A stretch of 64,000 nucleotides of DNA from Micavibrio sp. UBA6147 (GTDB lineage Bacteria > Pseudomonadota > Alphaproteobacteria > Micavibrionales > UBA1664): contig DIUX01000001.1 of assembly GCA_002423185.1 (NCBI GenBank), forward strand, positions 740,125-804,124. The letters are read 5' to 3'. Position numbers and translations under genes: made by a program. This document shows, in pieces, positions 8,580 through 17,553 of the stretch (within the stretch, counting starts at the first letter, position 1; the number at the start of each line of letters is the position of its first letter). The notes under the pieces were generated by a model. It worked only from the letters and a program-made list of their open reading frames with translations. It ran no database searches and was not told where the DNA came from.

Positions 8580-9881
8580 TTATTCGGCCGCGAGGGACTC
8601 TTTCGGAGCCGTCTTGCGATATTCCATGATGCGTTTTTCCATCTCCGGACGGAAATGACGGATCAAGCCCTGAATCGGCCATGCCGCCGCGTCACCAAGA
8701 GCGCAAATCGTGTGCCCCTCAATTTGTTTGGTGATGTCGAGCAACATGTCGATTTCCTCAACACTCGCATTGCCCTTGACCATGCGCGTCATAATCCGCC
8801 ACAGCCAGCCCGCACCCTCGCGGCACGGCGTGCATTGACCGCAACTTTCATGCATATAAAATTGTGACAACCGCGCAATGGCATAAACAATATCGGTGGA
8901 TTTATCCATCACGATCAGCCCCGCCGTGCCGAGGCCGGATTGAACCGCGCGCAAGGAATCAAAATCCATCCGCACTGTGTCGCACACGGATTTCGGCAAC
9001 ATCGGGCAAGACGACCCGCCCGGAATCACCGCCAGCAAATTATCCCAACCGCCGCGCACCCCGCCCGCGTGCTTTTCAATAAGCTCGCGCATCGGAATGC
9101 CCATTTCTTCTTCAACGTTACAGGGTTTGTTAACGTGACCGGAAATACAGAACAGCTTGGTTCCCGTGTTCTTTTCATCATTACCAAATCCGGCAAACCA
9201 CTCGCCGCCGCGCCGCAAAATCGTCGGCACGACCGAGATTGTTTCAACGTTATTCACCGTTGTCGGGCAATTATACAGCCCCGCCATCGCCGGAAAAGGC
9301 GGCTTGCTGCGCGGTTGGCCTTTTTTGCCTTCAAGGCTTTGGATAAGCGCGGTTTCTTCACCGCAAATATACGCCCCTGCCCCGCGGTGCAAATACACAT
9401 CGAAATCCCAGCCTGAGCCTGCGGCATTTTTACCGAGCAAACCGTCGGCATAGGCCTCCTCGATCGCCTTCACGACGTTCGAGCCTTCATTGTAAAACTC
9501 GCCGCGAATATAGATATAGGCCGCGTTCGCCCCCATCGCGAATCCGGCAATCAAACAGCCTTCAATCAATTTATGCGGCTCATGGCGCAAAATGTCGCGG
9601 TCTTTGCATGTTCCGGGTTCCGACTCATCGGCATTCACAACGAGATAATGGGGCTTGCCGTTGTTTTCCTTCGGCATGAACGACCATTTCAGGCCGGTGG
9701 GAAAGCCCGCACCGCCGCGCCCGCGAAGGCCTGATTTTTTGACTTCTTCGATGATCCAGTCGCGCCCTTTTTGGATAAAGGACTTGGTGTCCGCCCAGTC
9801 ACCGCGCTTGCGGGCGGCCTCGAGGGAGAACGACTCCCATCCATAAATATTGGTATAGATACGGTCTTTATCGGCGAGCAT
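8580..9881 (-). CDS. nuoF: NADH-quinone oxidoreductase subunit F
   Basis: NADH- and FMN-binding subunit where electrons enter complex I. The N-terminal half has the glycine-rich nucleotide site GLRGRGGAGFPTGLKW and the acidic VVNADESEPGTCKDR that binds flavin. The C-terminal part has the N3 cluster ligands ESCGQCTPCREG and a last Cys in HTICALGDA. I use the ATG at 9881 (433 residues; MLADKDRIYTNIYG is a familiar alphaproteobacterial start) rather than the TTG two codons earlier. It lies 145 bp after a small membrane-protein gene that separates it from nuoE. Confidence 0.97.
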   Translation of the reverse strand: MLADKDRIYTNIYGWESFSLEAARKRGDWADTKSFIQKGRDWIIEEVKKSGLRGRGGAGFPTGLKWSFMPKENNGKPHYLVVNADESEPGTCKDRDILRHEPHKLIEGCLIAGFAMGANAAYIYIRGEFYNEGSNVVKAIEEAYADGLLGKNAAGSGWDFDVYLHRGAGAYICGEETALIQSLEGKKGQPRSKPPFPAMAGLYNCPTTVNNVETISVVPTILRRGGEWFAGFGNDEKNTGTKLFCISGHVNKPCNVEEEMGIPMRELIEKHAGGVRGGWDNLLAVIPGGSSCPMLPKSVCDTVRMDFDSLRAVQSGLGTAGLIVMDKSTDIVYAIARLSQFYMHESCGQCTPCREGAGWLWRIMTRMVKGNASVEEIDMLLDITKQIEGHTICALGDAAAWPIQGLIRHFRPEMEKRIMEYRKTAPKESLAAE

Positions 9882-10026
9882 TCGCAAGATCCCAAAGTCA
9901 TAAGTTAATACGATGAGGCCCTAATCAATATATAGATCAATGTATCTATCAATCGAGCCAGCATAAAACACGATGTAACACGCTCGGCACACCGTCCCTC
10001 AAGCCATAAAAAGATATACAGAAAAA

Positions 10027-10560
10027 CTATCCGGAGAGCCAGCCCCAAAATACAAGGTCACTGAGCGTCTGAACCTTCATGCTGACGATCATAAGGCCAG
10101 CAAAAGCCAAGGCCATTTGCGACAGGATCAAGACATAGGTGCGCGACAAAAAGCCGACATGCCCTTTGGCTTCCTCAGGCTCAGGCGAGCGCACATGGCT
10201 GAACCAATGAATGACGAGCAAAGGAAACAACAGCAGCGGCGTCACGATGATCGACGCCATCGGAAGCGTCGCGATCAAGATGTTCAAAAAGGAATTAAAA
10301 ATCGGGTGATGTTGCGACAGACGAAACCGCGACCAGCGCATAAAGCTTCGAAACGAATACAGCACGGCGATATACGTCATGCCCGCATAAAACAGCAACG
10401 GAACAAGATTATCCGTTTCATAAAAACGAAAGCCCAGCACCGACAGGATAAGTTCGACACGCTCTGTAATCAGCATCCCGAAAAACAACAGTGCCGGCAG
10501 CACAAACTCATGGTTTAAAAAGAAAATCGGAAATGATTTTTTGTTTGTATGATTTCTCAT
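10027..10560 (-). CDS. Four-helix membrane protein of unknown function
   Basis: A 177-residue protein with about four hydrophobic segments: PIFFLNHEFVLPALLFFGML, LVPLLFYAGMTYIAVLY, LIATLPMASIIVTPLLLFPL and YVLILSQMALAFAGLMIVSM. Between the third and fourth is a polar cytoplasmic loop with PEPEEAKGH. I recognise no family and no catalytic motif. The ATG at 10560 is preferred over an upstream TTG. Its ribosome site is weak. It interrupts nuoE and nuoF on the same strand, so it may be co-transcribed with complex I genes, but it is not a known complex I subunit. Confidence 0.65.
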   Translation of the reverse strand: MRNHTNKKSFPIFFLNHEFVLPALLFFGMLITERVELILSVLGFRFYETDNLVPLLFYAGMTYIAVLYSFRSFMRWSRFRLSQHHPIFNSFLNILIATLPMASIIVTPLLLFPLLVIHWFSHVRSPEPEEAKGHVGFLSRTYVLILSQMALAFAGLMIVSMKVQTLSDLVFWGWLSG

Positions 10561-10719
10561 AGGGGAAAGACCCAGCCCGATTCTTATGCATGATTGGCGA
10601 AACAAAGGATAGAAAGCGAAGCGAAAGAATCGCTCTTTTAACCATCATGCCTCAAATTACGATGTTTGATAAGACTGAAACGCACAAAACCGCCAAAAAA
10701 GGCTGGCATAGGCGTGACG

Positions 10720-11391
10720 CTATGATTTTTTGGATGATGTTTTCTGAGTCTTTGGTTCAGCATCCTTCAAAACCGTTGCACCGCCCTCGGGGGCGGAGGC
10801 ATGGCGGTGAACCTGCGGCCCGACTTTCGGGTCGATATTATTTTCCAGCAAACGCAGCACTTCCGTCATGGTTTCGGCGGTCAGATCCTCAAAATAATCG
10901 TCGTTAATTTGAACCGCCGGCGCGTTGACGCAGGCTCCCAAACATTCGACTTCGCTGAGGGTAAACACACCGTCTTTGGTGGTTTGGCCGACTTTGATTC
11001 CCATATGTTTTTCGCACGCTTCAACGATTTTGGAAGACCCGCGAAGCCAGCAAGGAGTCGTCGTACAGCATTGTACATGATGCACCCCGACAGGGCGCAA
11101 ATTATACATCGAATAAAACGTCGCGACCTCATACACCTTGATCGGCGACACGTCGATGATGCGGGCGATTTCATCCATCGCCGCCTGTGGAATCCATCCG
11201 CCGTAAGGGGGCTCGGCGTTTTTGCCCTCCGCCGCCGTCTGACGTTGCACCAAATCCAGCAACGGCATCACAGCGCTGCGTTGGAACCCTTTGGGGTAAC
11301 GCGACAAAATATCCTCCACCACGACCATGTTTTCGGGGGTGAAGCTAAAGCTGCTTGGTTGCTGGTCATGCGCAAGGACATGGGCTTTCAT
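10720..11391 (-). CDS. nuoE: NADH-quinone oxidoreductase subunit E
   Basis: Thioredoxin-fold subunit carrying the [2Fe-2S] cluster N1a beside NuoF. The four ligands are visible as CCTTTPC in HHVQCCTTTPCWLRG and the pair C-x3-C in EVECLGACVNAPAVQ. At 223 residues it has an extra C-terminal tail (from about residue 190), rich in Lys, Ser, Thr and Pro, that the core fold does not need. It follows nuoD by 84 bp. The 159-bp gap on its 3' side leads into the membrane-protein gene. Confidence 0.96.
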   Translation of the reverse strand: MKAHVLAHDQQPSSFSFTPENMVVVEDILSRYPKGFQRSAVMPLLDLVQRQTAAEGKNAEPPYGGWIPQAAMDEIARIIDVSPIKVYEVATFYSMYNLRPVGVHHVQCCTTTPCWLRGSSKIVEACEKHMGIKVGQTTKDGVFTLSEVECLGACVNAPAVQINDDYFEDLTAETMTEVLRLLENNIDPKVGPQVHRHASAPEGGATVLKDAEPKTQKTSSKKS

Positions 11392-11475
11392 AGGCGAACT
11401 CTTCTTTTATCTTTAAGTTTTTATCTAGCTTTGGCGGCGAGCCATCTCTTACTTCGGCGGCGCGCCACCACGGTT

Positions 11476-12720
11476 TTAACGGTCAATCTCACCAAACACA
11501 ATATCCATTGACCCGATAATGGACACGGCATCAGCCAACATATGCCCCTTGGACATGAAATCAAGCCCCTGCAAATGAGCAAAGCCCGGGGCGCGAACGT
11601 GACATTTATATGGCTTGTTGGTGCCATCGGACACAAGGTATACGCCCATTTCGCCTTTCGGTGCCTCAATCGCCGTATAGGTTTCCCCCGCCGGAACGTG
11701 ATAGCCCTCGGTATAGAGTTTGAAATGGTGAATCATTGCTTCCATGGATTGCTTCATATCCATGCGTGATGGCGGCGAAACTTTGTGGTCATCCGTCATC
11801 ACGGGCCCAGCGGGCATTTCGTTCAGGGCTTGTTGCATAATCCGCAGTGATTGACGCATTTCTTCCATCCGCACCAGATACCGCGCATAGCAATCGCCCG
11901 TTTTACCGACCGGAATATCAAAATCCATCTTGTCATACACTTCGTATGGCTGGCTCTTGCGCAAATCCCACGCAAAGCCACTGGCGCGCAGCATCGGCCC
12001 CGTAAAGCCCCACTCCACCGCTTCATCGGGCGACACGGTTCCGATATCCACCGTTCTTTGTTTGAAGATACGGTTTTCCGTCAATAATGTTTCAAGGTCA
12101 TCAAGAAACTTCGGGAAGCTCTCCGTCCAGTCCCACATATCCTGTGCGAGGCCCGCGGGCATATCATAGCGCACACCGCCGGGGCGGAAATAATTCGCAT
12201 GAAGCCGCGCACCGCAAACACGGTCATAAAACTCCATGCCTTTTTCGCGCTCTTCAAAGCCCCACAAAGACGGAGTAATCGCGCCCACATCAAGGGCATA
12301 GGTAGTGATGTTAAGAACATGGTTCAAGATGCGCGTCAATTCCGAAAACAATACGCGGATATATTGCGCCCGATCCGGAACGGTGATGCCGAGCAAACGC
12401 TCAACCGACATCGCAAAAACATGCTCTTGGTTCATCGGCGACACATAATCAAGACGGTCGAAATACGGAATCGCCTGCGTATAGGTTTTATATTCGATCA
12501 GTTTTTCCGTCCCGCGGTGCAAAAGGCCGATATGCGGGTCGGCGCGTTCAACAATCTCGCCTTCCATTTCAAGCACTAACCGCAAAACGCCGTGCGCGGC
12601 GGGATGCTGGGGCCCGAAATTGAGGGTATAAGGCTTGATATGCGTTTCATCGGAAATCTCGCGCAATGTTTCATCGCGGTCTTGTTCCTCTGTCTTGGCG
12701 GTCATCAAGGCGTTGTTCAT
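11476..12720 (-). CDS. nuoD: NADH-quinone oxidoreductase subunit D
   Basis: The 49-kDa subunit that forms the quinone head-group site with NuoB. It descends from the large subunit of [NiFe] hydrogenases. Conserved blocks are present: NFGPQHPAAHGVLR near residue 35, DPHIGLLHRGTEKL, YVSPMNQEHVFAM, and the C-terminal RAPGFAHLQGLDFM and DIVFGEIDR ending. At 414 residues the length is normal. The first 20 residues are acidic and family-variable. It starts 47 bp after nuoC and all three junctions from nuoA to nuoD are short. Confidence 0.98.
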   Translation of the reverse strand: MNNALMTAKTEEQDRDETLREISDETHIKPYTLNFGPQHPAAHGVLRLVLEMEGEIVERADPHIGLLHRGTEKLIEYKTYTQAIPYFDRLDYVSPMNQEHVFAMSVERLLGITVPDRAQYIRVLFSELTRILNHVLNITTYALDVGAITPSLWGFEEREKGMEFYDRVCGARLHANYFRPGGVRYDMPAGLAQDMWDWTESFPKFLDDLETLLTENRIFKQRTVDIGTVSPDEAVEWGFTGPMLRASGFAWDLRKSQPYEVYDKMDFDIPVGKTGDCYARYLVRMEEMRQSLRIMQQALNEMPAGPVMTDDHKVSPPSRMDMKQSMEAMIHHFKLYTEGYHVPAGETYTAIEAPKGEMGVYLVSDGTNKPYKCHVRAPGFAHLQGLDFMSKGHMLADAVSIIGSMDIVFGEIDR

Positions 12721-12767
12721 GGCGTTTTCTGTACTGTCTTGGTTACTATGCGTCTTTAGTTTATTGG

Positions 12768-13439
12768 CTATTTTTTGGCGATCAAGGCTGAGTCTTCTGC
12801 GCTTTGCTGCGCGCTATTCGCCCCGAATTTGGGCTTCACGGCTTTTTCATCACCGGGGAGCTGGACATCCGTCATCCCTTCCCACGGGGAAAGAAAATCA
12901 AAATTGCGATAGTCCTGCGTCAAGGATACGGGCTCATAGACGACTTGCTGGCTTTGCGGGTCGTACACAACCTCGACATAGCCAGTCATCGGGAAATCTT
13001 TGCGCAAAGGATGCCCGTCAAACCCGTAATCCGTCAAAATGCGCCGCAAATCAGGATTGCCGGAAAACACAATGCCGTACATGTCATAGACTTCGCGCTC
13101 ATACCACCCTGCGGATTTAAACAAGCCAAGCATAGACGGCACAGTTTCGCCATCGGCAATCGATACCTTCACGCGGACGCGTTGGTTTTGCCGCATCGAC
13201 AGCATATTGTAAACAACCTCAAACCGTTTCGGGCGCGAAGGATAGTCAACCGCCGTAATATCGAGGAGCATCTTGAACTGGCATTCCTTGTCATCACGCA
13301 GATATTGCATGAGTTTGACAAGCCCCGAAAGCTCCGCCTCCACAATCAACTCGCCGTTTTGCATCCGCGAGGATTGCACCATATGCGGCAATTTTTCTTG
13401 GATATGTTCGCCAAGATCCTGAAGGAGTTCTTCTGACAT
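12768..13439 (-). CDS. nuoC: NADH-quinone oxidoreductase subunit C
   Basis: The 30-kDa peripheral subunit, without cofactors, that scaffolds NuoD and NuoI. The 223-residue product has the ordinary family blocks: LLDITAVDYPSRPKRFEVVY, SAGWYEREVYDMYGIVFSGN and GHPLRKDFPMTGYVEVVYD. The C-terminal 25 residues form an extension of low conservation. The ATG at 13439 gives the family-like MSEELLQDLGEHI. NuoC and NuoD are separate genes, as in most alphaproteobacteria and unlike the fused form of enterobacteria. Confidence 0.97.
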   Translation of the reverse strand: MSEELLQDLGEHIQEKLPHMVQSSRMQNGELIVEAELSGLVKLMQYLRDDKECQFKMLLDITAVDYPSRPKRFEVVYNMLSMRQNQRVRVKVSIADGETVPSMLGLFKSAGWYEREVYDMYGIVFSGNPDLRRILTDYGFDGHPLRKDFPMTGYVEVVYDPQSQQVVYEPVSLTQDYRNFDFLSPWEGMTDVQLPGDEKAVKPKFGANSAQQSAEDSALIAKK

Positions 13440-13481
13440 CTGTAATCACTACCCTTTTATCAAGCCGGTCAAGCGCATTCC

Positions 13482-14060
13482 TTAACGGATAATCCGTGTG
13501 TCTTCGCGTTGAATTTTTTTCTGAAGTTGCAAAATCCCGTACACCAAGGCTTCCGCAGTCGGCGGACACCCTGGAACATAAATATCCACCGGCACGATGC
13601 GGTCACACCCGCGCACAACGGAATAGGAATAATGGTAATAGCCGCCGCCATTGGCGCATGACCCCATCGAGATCACCCAGCGCGGCTCAGGCATTTGGTC
13701 ATAAACACGGCGCAGCGCCGGCGCCATTTTGTTGGTGAGTGTTCCCGCCACGATCATTACATCGGATTGGCGCGGGCTGGGGCGCGGAATAACACCGAAA
13801 CGGTCAAGGTCATAACGGCTCATATACGAATGGATCATTTCCACCGCACAACACGCCAAACCGAACGTCATCGGCCACAACGAACCGGTACGCGCCCAAT
13901 CGAATAATTTGTCGGTCTGGGTCAGGATAAACCCTTTGTCTTTGACTTCCTGCGCCACCGCCGCCGCGACCACATCCTGCATATGCGCGGGGGGAAGCGG
14001 TACAGACGGCGATTTCAAATCAAAAGACGGCGCGTCGCTGACTTTACGATCATGTCCCAT
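13482..14060 (-). CDS. nuoB: NADH-quinone oxidoreductase subunit B
   Basis: Holds cluster N2, the last iron-sulfur centre before quinone. The ligands are the tandem cysteines in FGLACCAVEM, the Cys in SMGSCANGGG and the Cys in VPGCPPTAEAL. The 192-residue protein has an N-terminal extension of about 30 residues, typical of alphaproteobacteria. The ATG at 14060 is the first in frame, and an internal Met at residue 27 could also serve. It is 42 bp ahead of nuoC and 63 bp behind nuoA. Confidence 0.98.
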   Translation of the reverse strand: MGHDRKVSDAPSFDLKSPSVPLPPAHMQDVVAAAVAQEVKDKGFILTQTDKLFDWARTGSLWPMTFGLACCAVEMIHSYMSRYDLDRFGVIPRPSPRQSDVMIVAGTLTNKMAPALRRVYDQMPEPRWVISMGSCANGGGYYHYSYSVVRGCDRIVPVDIYVPGCPPTAEALVYGILQLQKKIQREDTRIIR

Positions 14061-14123
14061 TTTATGTTTCAGACCTTTATTAAGTGAACTCTACAGGCGT
14101 CGAAAGCGATGCGAAAAGGCGCA

Positions 14124-14495
14124 TTACTCCCAATCCAACGCCCCTTTTTTCCATTCATAGACAAACCCGACGGTCAGGATTCCCAAGAATACCACCATCG
14201 ACCAAAACCCCATCAAACCAATTGACCCGAGACTCACCGCCCACGGAAACAAAAACGCGATTTCAAGGTCAAAGATAATGAACAAAATGGCGACAAGGTA
14301 AAAACGAATATCGAATTTATGGCGAGAATCGTCAAACGCATCGAAGCCGCATTCATAGGCGCTGAGCTTTTCCTTATCCGGCCTGTGCTTGCCCGCAACC
14401 CACGAGCCGATCACCATGGCAAACGCCATCACCAGCGCAATGCCGATGAAGATGAGAATAGGAAGATATTCGGATAAAAATGCTGTTTGAGCCAT
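14124..14495 (-). CDS. nuoA: NADH-quinone oxidoreductase subunit A
   Basis: Three-helix membrane subunit near the quinone cavity, and the first gene of the complex I cluster. The 123-residue product has the conserved loop Cys in KLSAYECGFDAFD and the acidic helix FDIRFYLVAILFIIFDLEIAFLFPW, which is typical of NuoA and ND3. The 236 bp upstream are shared with the divergent ABC transporter genes. They contain a TATAAT on the minus strand but no convincing -35 at the right distance. Confidence 0.97.
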   Translation of the reverse strand: MAQTAFLSEYLPILIFIGIALVMAFAMVIGSWVAGKHRPDKEKLSAYECGFDAFDDSRHKFDIRFYLVAILFIIFDLEIAFLFPWAVSLGSIGLMGFWSMVVFLGILTVGFVYEWKKGALDWE

Positions 14496-14731
14496 GACTT
14501 AATCGTTCACACCATTTCGGGTTTACGTTCGGTATTATAAGAACTTTCTCGTCCAAGGCGTTTTCACAAGAAAAACAAAATCGCGCCTTTTCCAAGCCAT
14601 ACAATAAAATCAGAATTCCCGCTGTTTGGAAAGAGCATTTCCGTTAATTTTGTATTATAATTTAACCGTCATAATGACTCGCGGGTTGCTCACCATACCC
14701 CGACACCATCACCCCCTTAAGGACATATCCC

Positions 14732-15730
14732 ATGATCTCAACCGAGGCACTTTGCTATGAATATCCAGGGCGGCGCGTCCTGCATGACATTGAATTCACC
14801 ATCGCAAAGGGCAGCATCACCGCCCTTGCCGGCCCCAATGGCGCGGGAAAAACAACCTTGATGCGGTGTTTGTCCGGCCTTGATAAACCGTTCTCCGGCA
14901 AGGCGATGATTGACGGAATGCATGTCGAACAAGACCCGCGCAAAGTCCATGAAGTCATCGGATATCTGTCCGATTTTTTTGGCTTGTATGATCATTTGAC
15001 GGTGCGCCAATGCCTCACCTATGTCGCATGGAGCCGCCTGATCCCCGCCGATTATGTCGGCAAACATATTGATTGGCTGATTGCCCTTCTCGGCCTCGAA
15101 CCCGTGATTGACAAGAAAGCAGGAGAATTGTCGCGCGGCTGGCGTCAACGGGTCGGCATTGCCCAGAGCATCATCCACAACCCCAAAGTTCTCATCCTCG
15201 ATGAACCGGCCTCCGGCCTTGACCCCGAATCGCGCCACAAGCTGGCGGCGATTTTGAAAACCCTGCGCGATGAACGTGAAATGACCATCATGGTATCATC
15301 ACATATTTTGGCAGAGCTTGAGGATTATTGCGATTCCATGCTGATTTTACGCAATGGCCGCATCATCGACCATATCTCCGCCAGCGGCCTGTCGCAAAAA
15401 ACCGCCCACGCCGCCGCCGAAGCCCCGCTGAAAACGGACGCCTATCACATCGAATTGGTCACGTCAGACCGCGCCGATGACCTTATCAAAGCCCTGCAAA
15501 CCCTCGGCGGCCTCTCCATCACCCGCCCGCAACCGACAACCATTCATTTTGATGTCGCCGTTGAGGCGGGCAAGAGCCAAGAGCAACACGCCGAAACCAT
15601 CGCCGCCATGCTCGCCGCCCTTGTCACAACGCATAAAATGCCCGTCTGCGGGTTCAGTAAACGCAATTCACGGCTTCAGGATCTGTACATGACACGTTCC
15701 GAAACCCCCGCCGCCCAACACAGCTCGTAA
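14732..15730 (+). CDS. ABC transporter ATP-binding protein
   Basis: Cytoplasmic ATPase of an ABC export system. Walker A is GPNGAGKTT (from residue 34), the signature is LSRGW (a variant of LSGGQ) near residue 132, Walker B is LILDEP, and the switch His lies in SSHILAE. After about residue 225 there is a C-terminal domain of roughly 100 residues, seen in exporter ATPases of the CcmA/NatA type. The ATG at 14732 has AAGGAC eight bases upstream. The permease follows 11 bp downstream with its own AGGAG. The substrate cannot be read from the sequence; drug, polysaccharide or sodium export are family possibilities. Confidence 0.9.
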   Translation: MISTEALCYEYPGRRVLHDIEFTIAKGSITALAGPNGAGKTTLMRCLSGLDKPFSGKAMIDGMHVEQDPRKVHEVIGYLSDFFGLYDHLTVRQCLTYVAWSRLIPADYVGKHIDWLIALLGLEPVIDKKAGELSRGWRQRVGIAQSIIHNPKVLILDEPASGLDPESRHKLAAILKTLRDEREMTIMVSSHILAELEDYCDSMLILRNGRIIDHISASGLSQKTAHAAAEAPLKTDAYHIELVTSDRADDLIKALQTLGGLSITRPQPTTIHFDVAVEAGKSQEQHAETIAAMLAALVTTHKMPVCGFSKRNSRLQDLYMTRSETPAAQHSS

Positions 15731-15741
15731 GGAGTTAAACT

Positions 15742-17157
15742 ATGGACAAACAAACATTCCTTGCCGAGTTCCGCCGCAATGTATGGCTCGAATTTTCGCT
15801 GCAAAAAATCATTCTTCTCCTGATCGTTGCCGGATTGACGCTGGCAATCAGTTTATCGACAGATCCAACGGCTTCTGATGTTGTCAAAATTACAATTAAT
15901 ACGGCCTTATTTATCGGGCTATTCGGATGCATCTCAAAGGTTGCGGATTCCATCACCGCCGAAATCGGGGGGCATACATGGGATTTCCAGCGCATGTCCG
16001 CCCTGCCCTCCACCAGCATCGTTTTCGGAAAAATTTTCGGGGCTTCGTCGTATATATTCGTAACGGTTTTTGTCGTTCTTACGCTTGGTTTCATCACGCT
16101 TACGAATAATATCAATCTCGCCGACGGCAACATATACGACATGTTTTTTGAAAAAAGCACCTTGGCCTTGGCATGTATCGTTCTTGGTATGGGCGTGACG
16201 TTTATCGCCACAATCCAGATCGGGCGCATCATGATACGCCAAAAGCGCATCGGCGATACGCTGCTCAAAGGCCTCGGCATTCTCATCGGAAGCTCCGCCT
16301 ATTTCGTCATTTCAGAAACGACCAAATCCAGATATGGCATCGACCAGATCGACTGGTATGGTCAGAGCTATCACAACACCTCACTCTACTACGCGTTGCT
16401 TGCCGTCGCCATTGTGTGGGTCGCTATCGGGGCTATTCAATCCTTGAAAGCCGAGCTTCAATTCAAGACATTCCCGACATGGTGGGTGGCGTTTATGGCG
16501 TGCGTCACCTTTATTCTGTGCGGCTTCACCCCCGACTATGCCGAGAGCTTTGAGCAGATATTGTCCTATTCAGCGGTTTGCATGTTCGGCGTGACGATTA
16601 TATCGGCCTATACCATGATTTTATTCGAGGATTTGTCGATTGTCCGTTATCGCAAATTAATCGCCCATATTCGCGCCCGCAATGACCGCGAAACGCTGAT
16701 ACTGATGCCGCGCTGGATTCCGGGGGCGTTCCTTGCCCTTGTCGCGCTGTTTGTGCTTGCGGGCGTTTTGGTGGTCAACAAGATTGACGAGCCTTACTTG
16801 CTCTTCGGATTGCTCGCCGCGTTCTTTTTTGTCCTGCGCGATATTATGATCATGCATATCCTTGTGCTGCGCCAACCGGATAAGGCTTATCACCTGACAT
16901 TCATGATCTATTTGATCATTCTTTATGGGATATTGCCCTATTTCACCATTCATGTGCTGGGCATCGACAACCCGTCTGTTTTCTATGTCGATATAGAAAG
17001 CCGCACCACAGGCTTTATGGATGCCTTGCCCGCGATCATACAGGCCGCTGGCGTCACCTTCCTGTTTGCGCGCTTGCTGAAGCGCAAGGGAGAAGACAGC
17101 CTGAAAAGCAATGAACCGATTGCGACAGGCTGGGTCGCGTCAAAGGAAGACCGTTAA
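15742..17157 (+). CDS. ABC transporter permease, multi-spanning
   Basis: A 471-residue membrane protein with about eleven or twelve hydrophobic segments from residue 17 to about 450 and a charged C-terminal tail. It pairs with the ATPase 11 bp upstream. A cytoplasmic loop after the first segment (AEIGGHTWDFQRMSALPSTS) resembles the coupling region of ABC-2 type permeases, in which the DFQRMSALP stretch contacts the ATPase. I do not recognise a named subfamily. The start is supported by AGGAG seven bases before the ATG. A clear terminator lies 30 bp downstream, so the two genes form a complete unit. Confidence 0.8.
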   Translation: MDKQTFLAEFRRNVWLEFSLQKIILLLIVAGLTLAISLSTDPTASDVVKITINTALFIGLFGCISKVADSITAEIGGHTWDFQRMSALPSTSIVFGKIFGASSYIFVTVFVVLTLGFITLTNNINLADGNIYDMFFEKSTLALACIVLGMGVTFIATIQIGRIMIRQKRIGDTLLKGLGILIGSSAYFVISETTKSRYGIDQIDWYGQSYHNTSLYYALLAVAIVWVAIGAIQSLKAELQFKTFPTWWVAFMACVTFILCGFTPDYAESFEQILSYSAVCMFGVTIISAYTMILFEDLSIVRYRKLIAHIRARNDRETLILMPRWIPGAFLALVALFVLAGVLVVNKIDEPYLLFGLLAAFFFVLRDIMIMHILVLRQPDKAYHLTFMIYLIILYGILPYFTIHVLGIDNPSVFYVDIESRTTGFMDALPAIIQAAGVTFLFARLLKRKGEDSLKSNEPIATGWVASKEDR

Positions 17158-17186
17158 CAATTCGCGGCACACCAACATTTCCACGG

Positions 17187-17216
17187 AAGGGCGGAGATAC
17201 CGCCCTTTTTTCTTTT
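17187..17216 (+). terminator. Intrinsic terminator of the ABC transporter operon
   Basis: Perfect eight-base arms AAGGGCGG and CCGCCCTT around the loop AGATA, followed on the plus strand by TTTTCTTTTTT. It lies 30 bp after the permease stop. Confidence 0.85.
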
Positions 17217-17265
17217 TTGATTGGCTTACAGCCCCCGCGCATCCCCAAAAAATTCAGAAAAAGGC

Positions 17266-17292
17266 AATAAAAAAACCGCCCGAAGGCGGATT
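17266..17292 (-). terminator. Intrinsic terminator of tRNA-Asp
   Basis: On the minus strand CCGCC-TTCG-GGCGG forms a UUCG-capped hairpin followed by seven T. It lies about 20 bp beyond the 3' end of tRNA-Asp in the right orientation. Confidence 0.8.
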
Positions 17293-17309
17293 TTCTAGAT
17301 ACCCTTAAA

Positions 17310-17386
<77 letters not shown>

Positions 17387-17467
17387 GTTTAAAGGTTAGG
17401 AATGTTTACAGTGCGTTTTTATCTGTGTCAACAATCACTGTTATTTTTCGCAAATTTTTTTATGAAA

Positions 17468-17519
17468 TTTTATGCGCCGCCGCTTCATCGACCGATGAAC
17501 GCCTCTGCGGCGCATAAAA
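17468..17519. repeat. Nested inverted repeat 3' of ald
   Basis: Outer arms TTTTATGCGCCGC (17468-17480) and GCGGCGCATAAAA (17507-17519) are perfect over 13 bases. They enclose an inner perfect hairpin TTCATCG-AC-CGATGAA. It begins about 35 bp after the ald stop. Neither strand has a T run after it, so it is not a classical terminator; it may stabilise the 3' end of the ald transcript. Confidence 0.6.
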
Positions 17520-17553
17520 AACAAGCTATTTCGAACAATCCGTCCTAGGCCGT

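Noticed and set aside
17468..17519. Terminator for ald
   Set aside because: The hairpin is strong but no T run follows on either strand, so I list it only as an inverted repeat.
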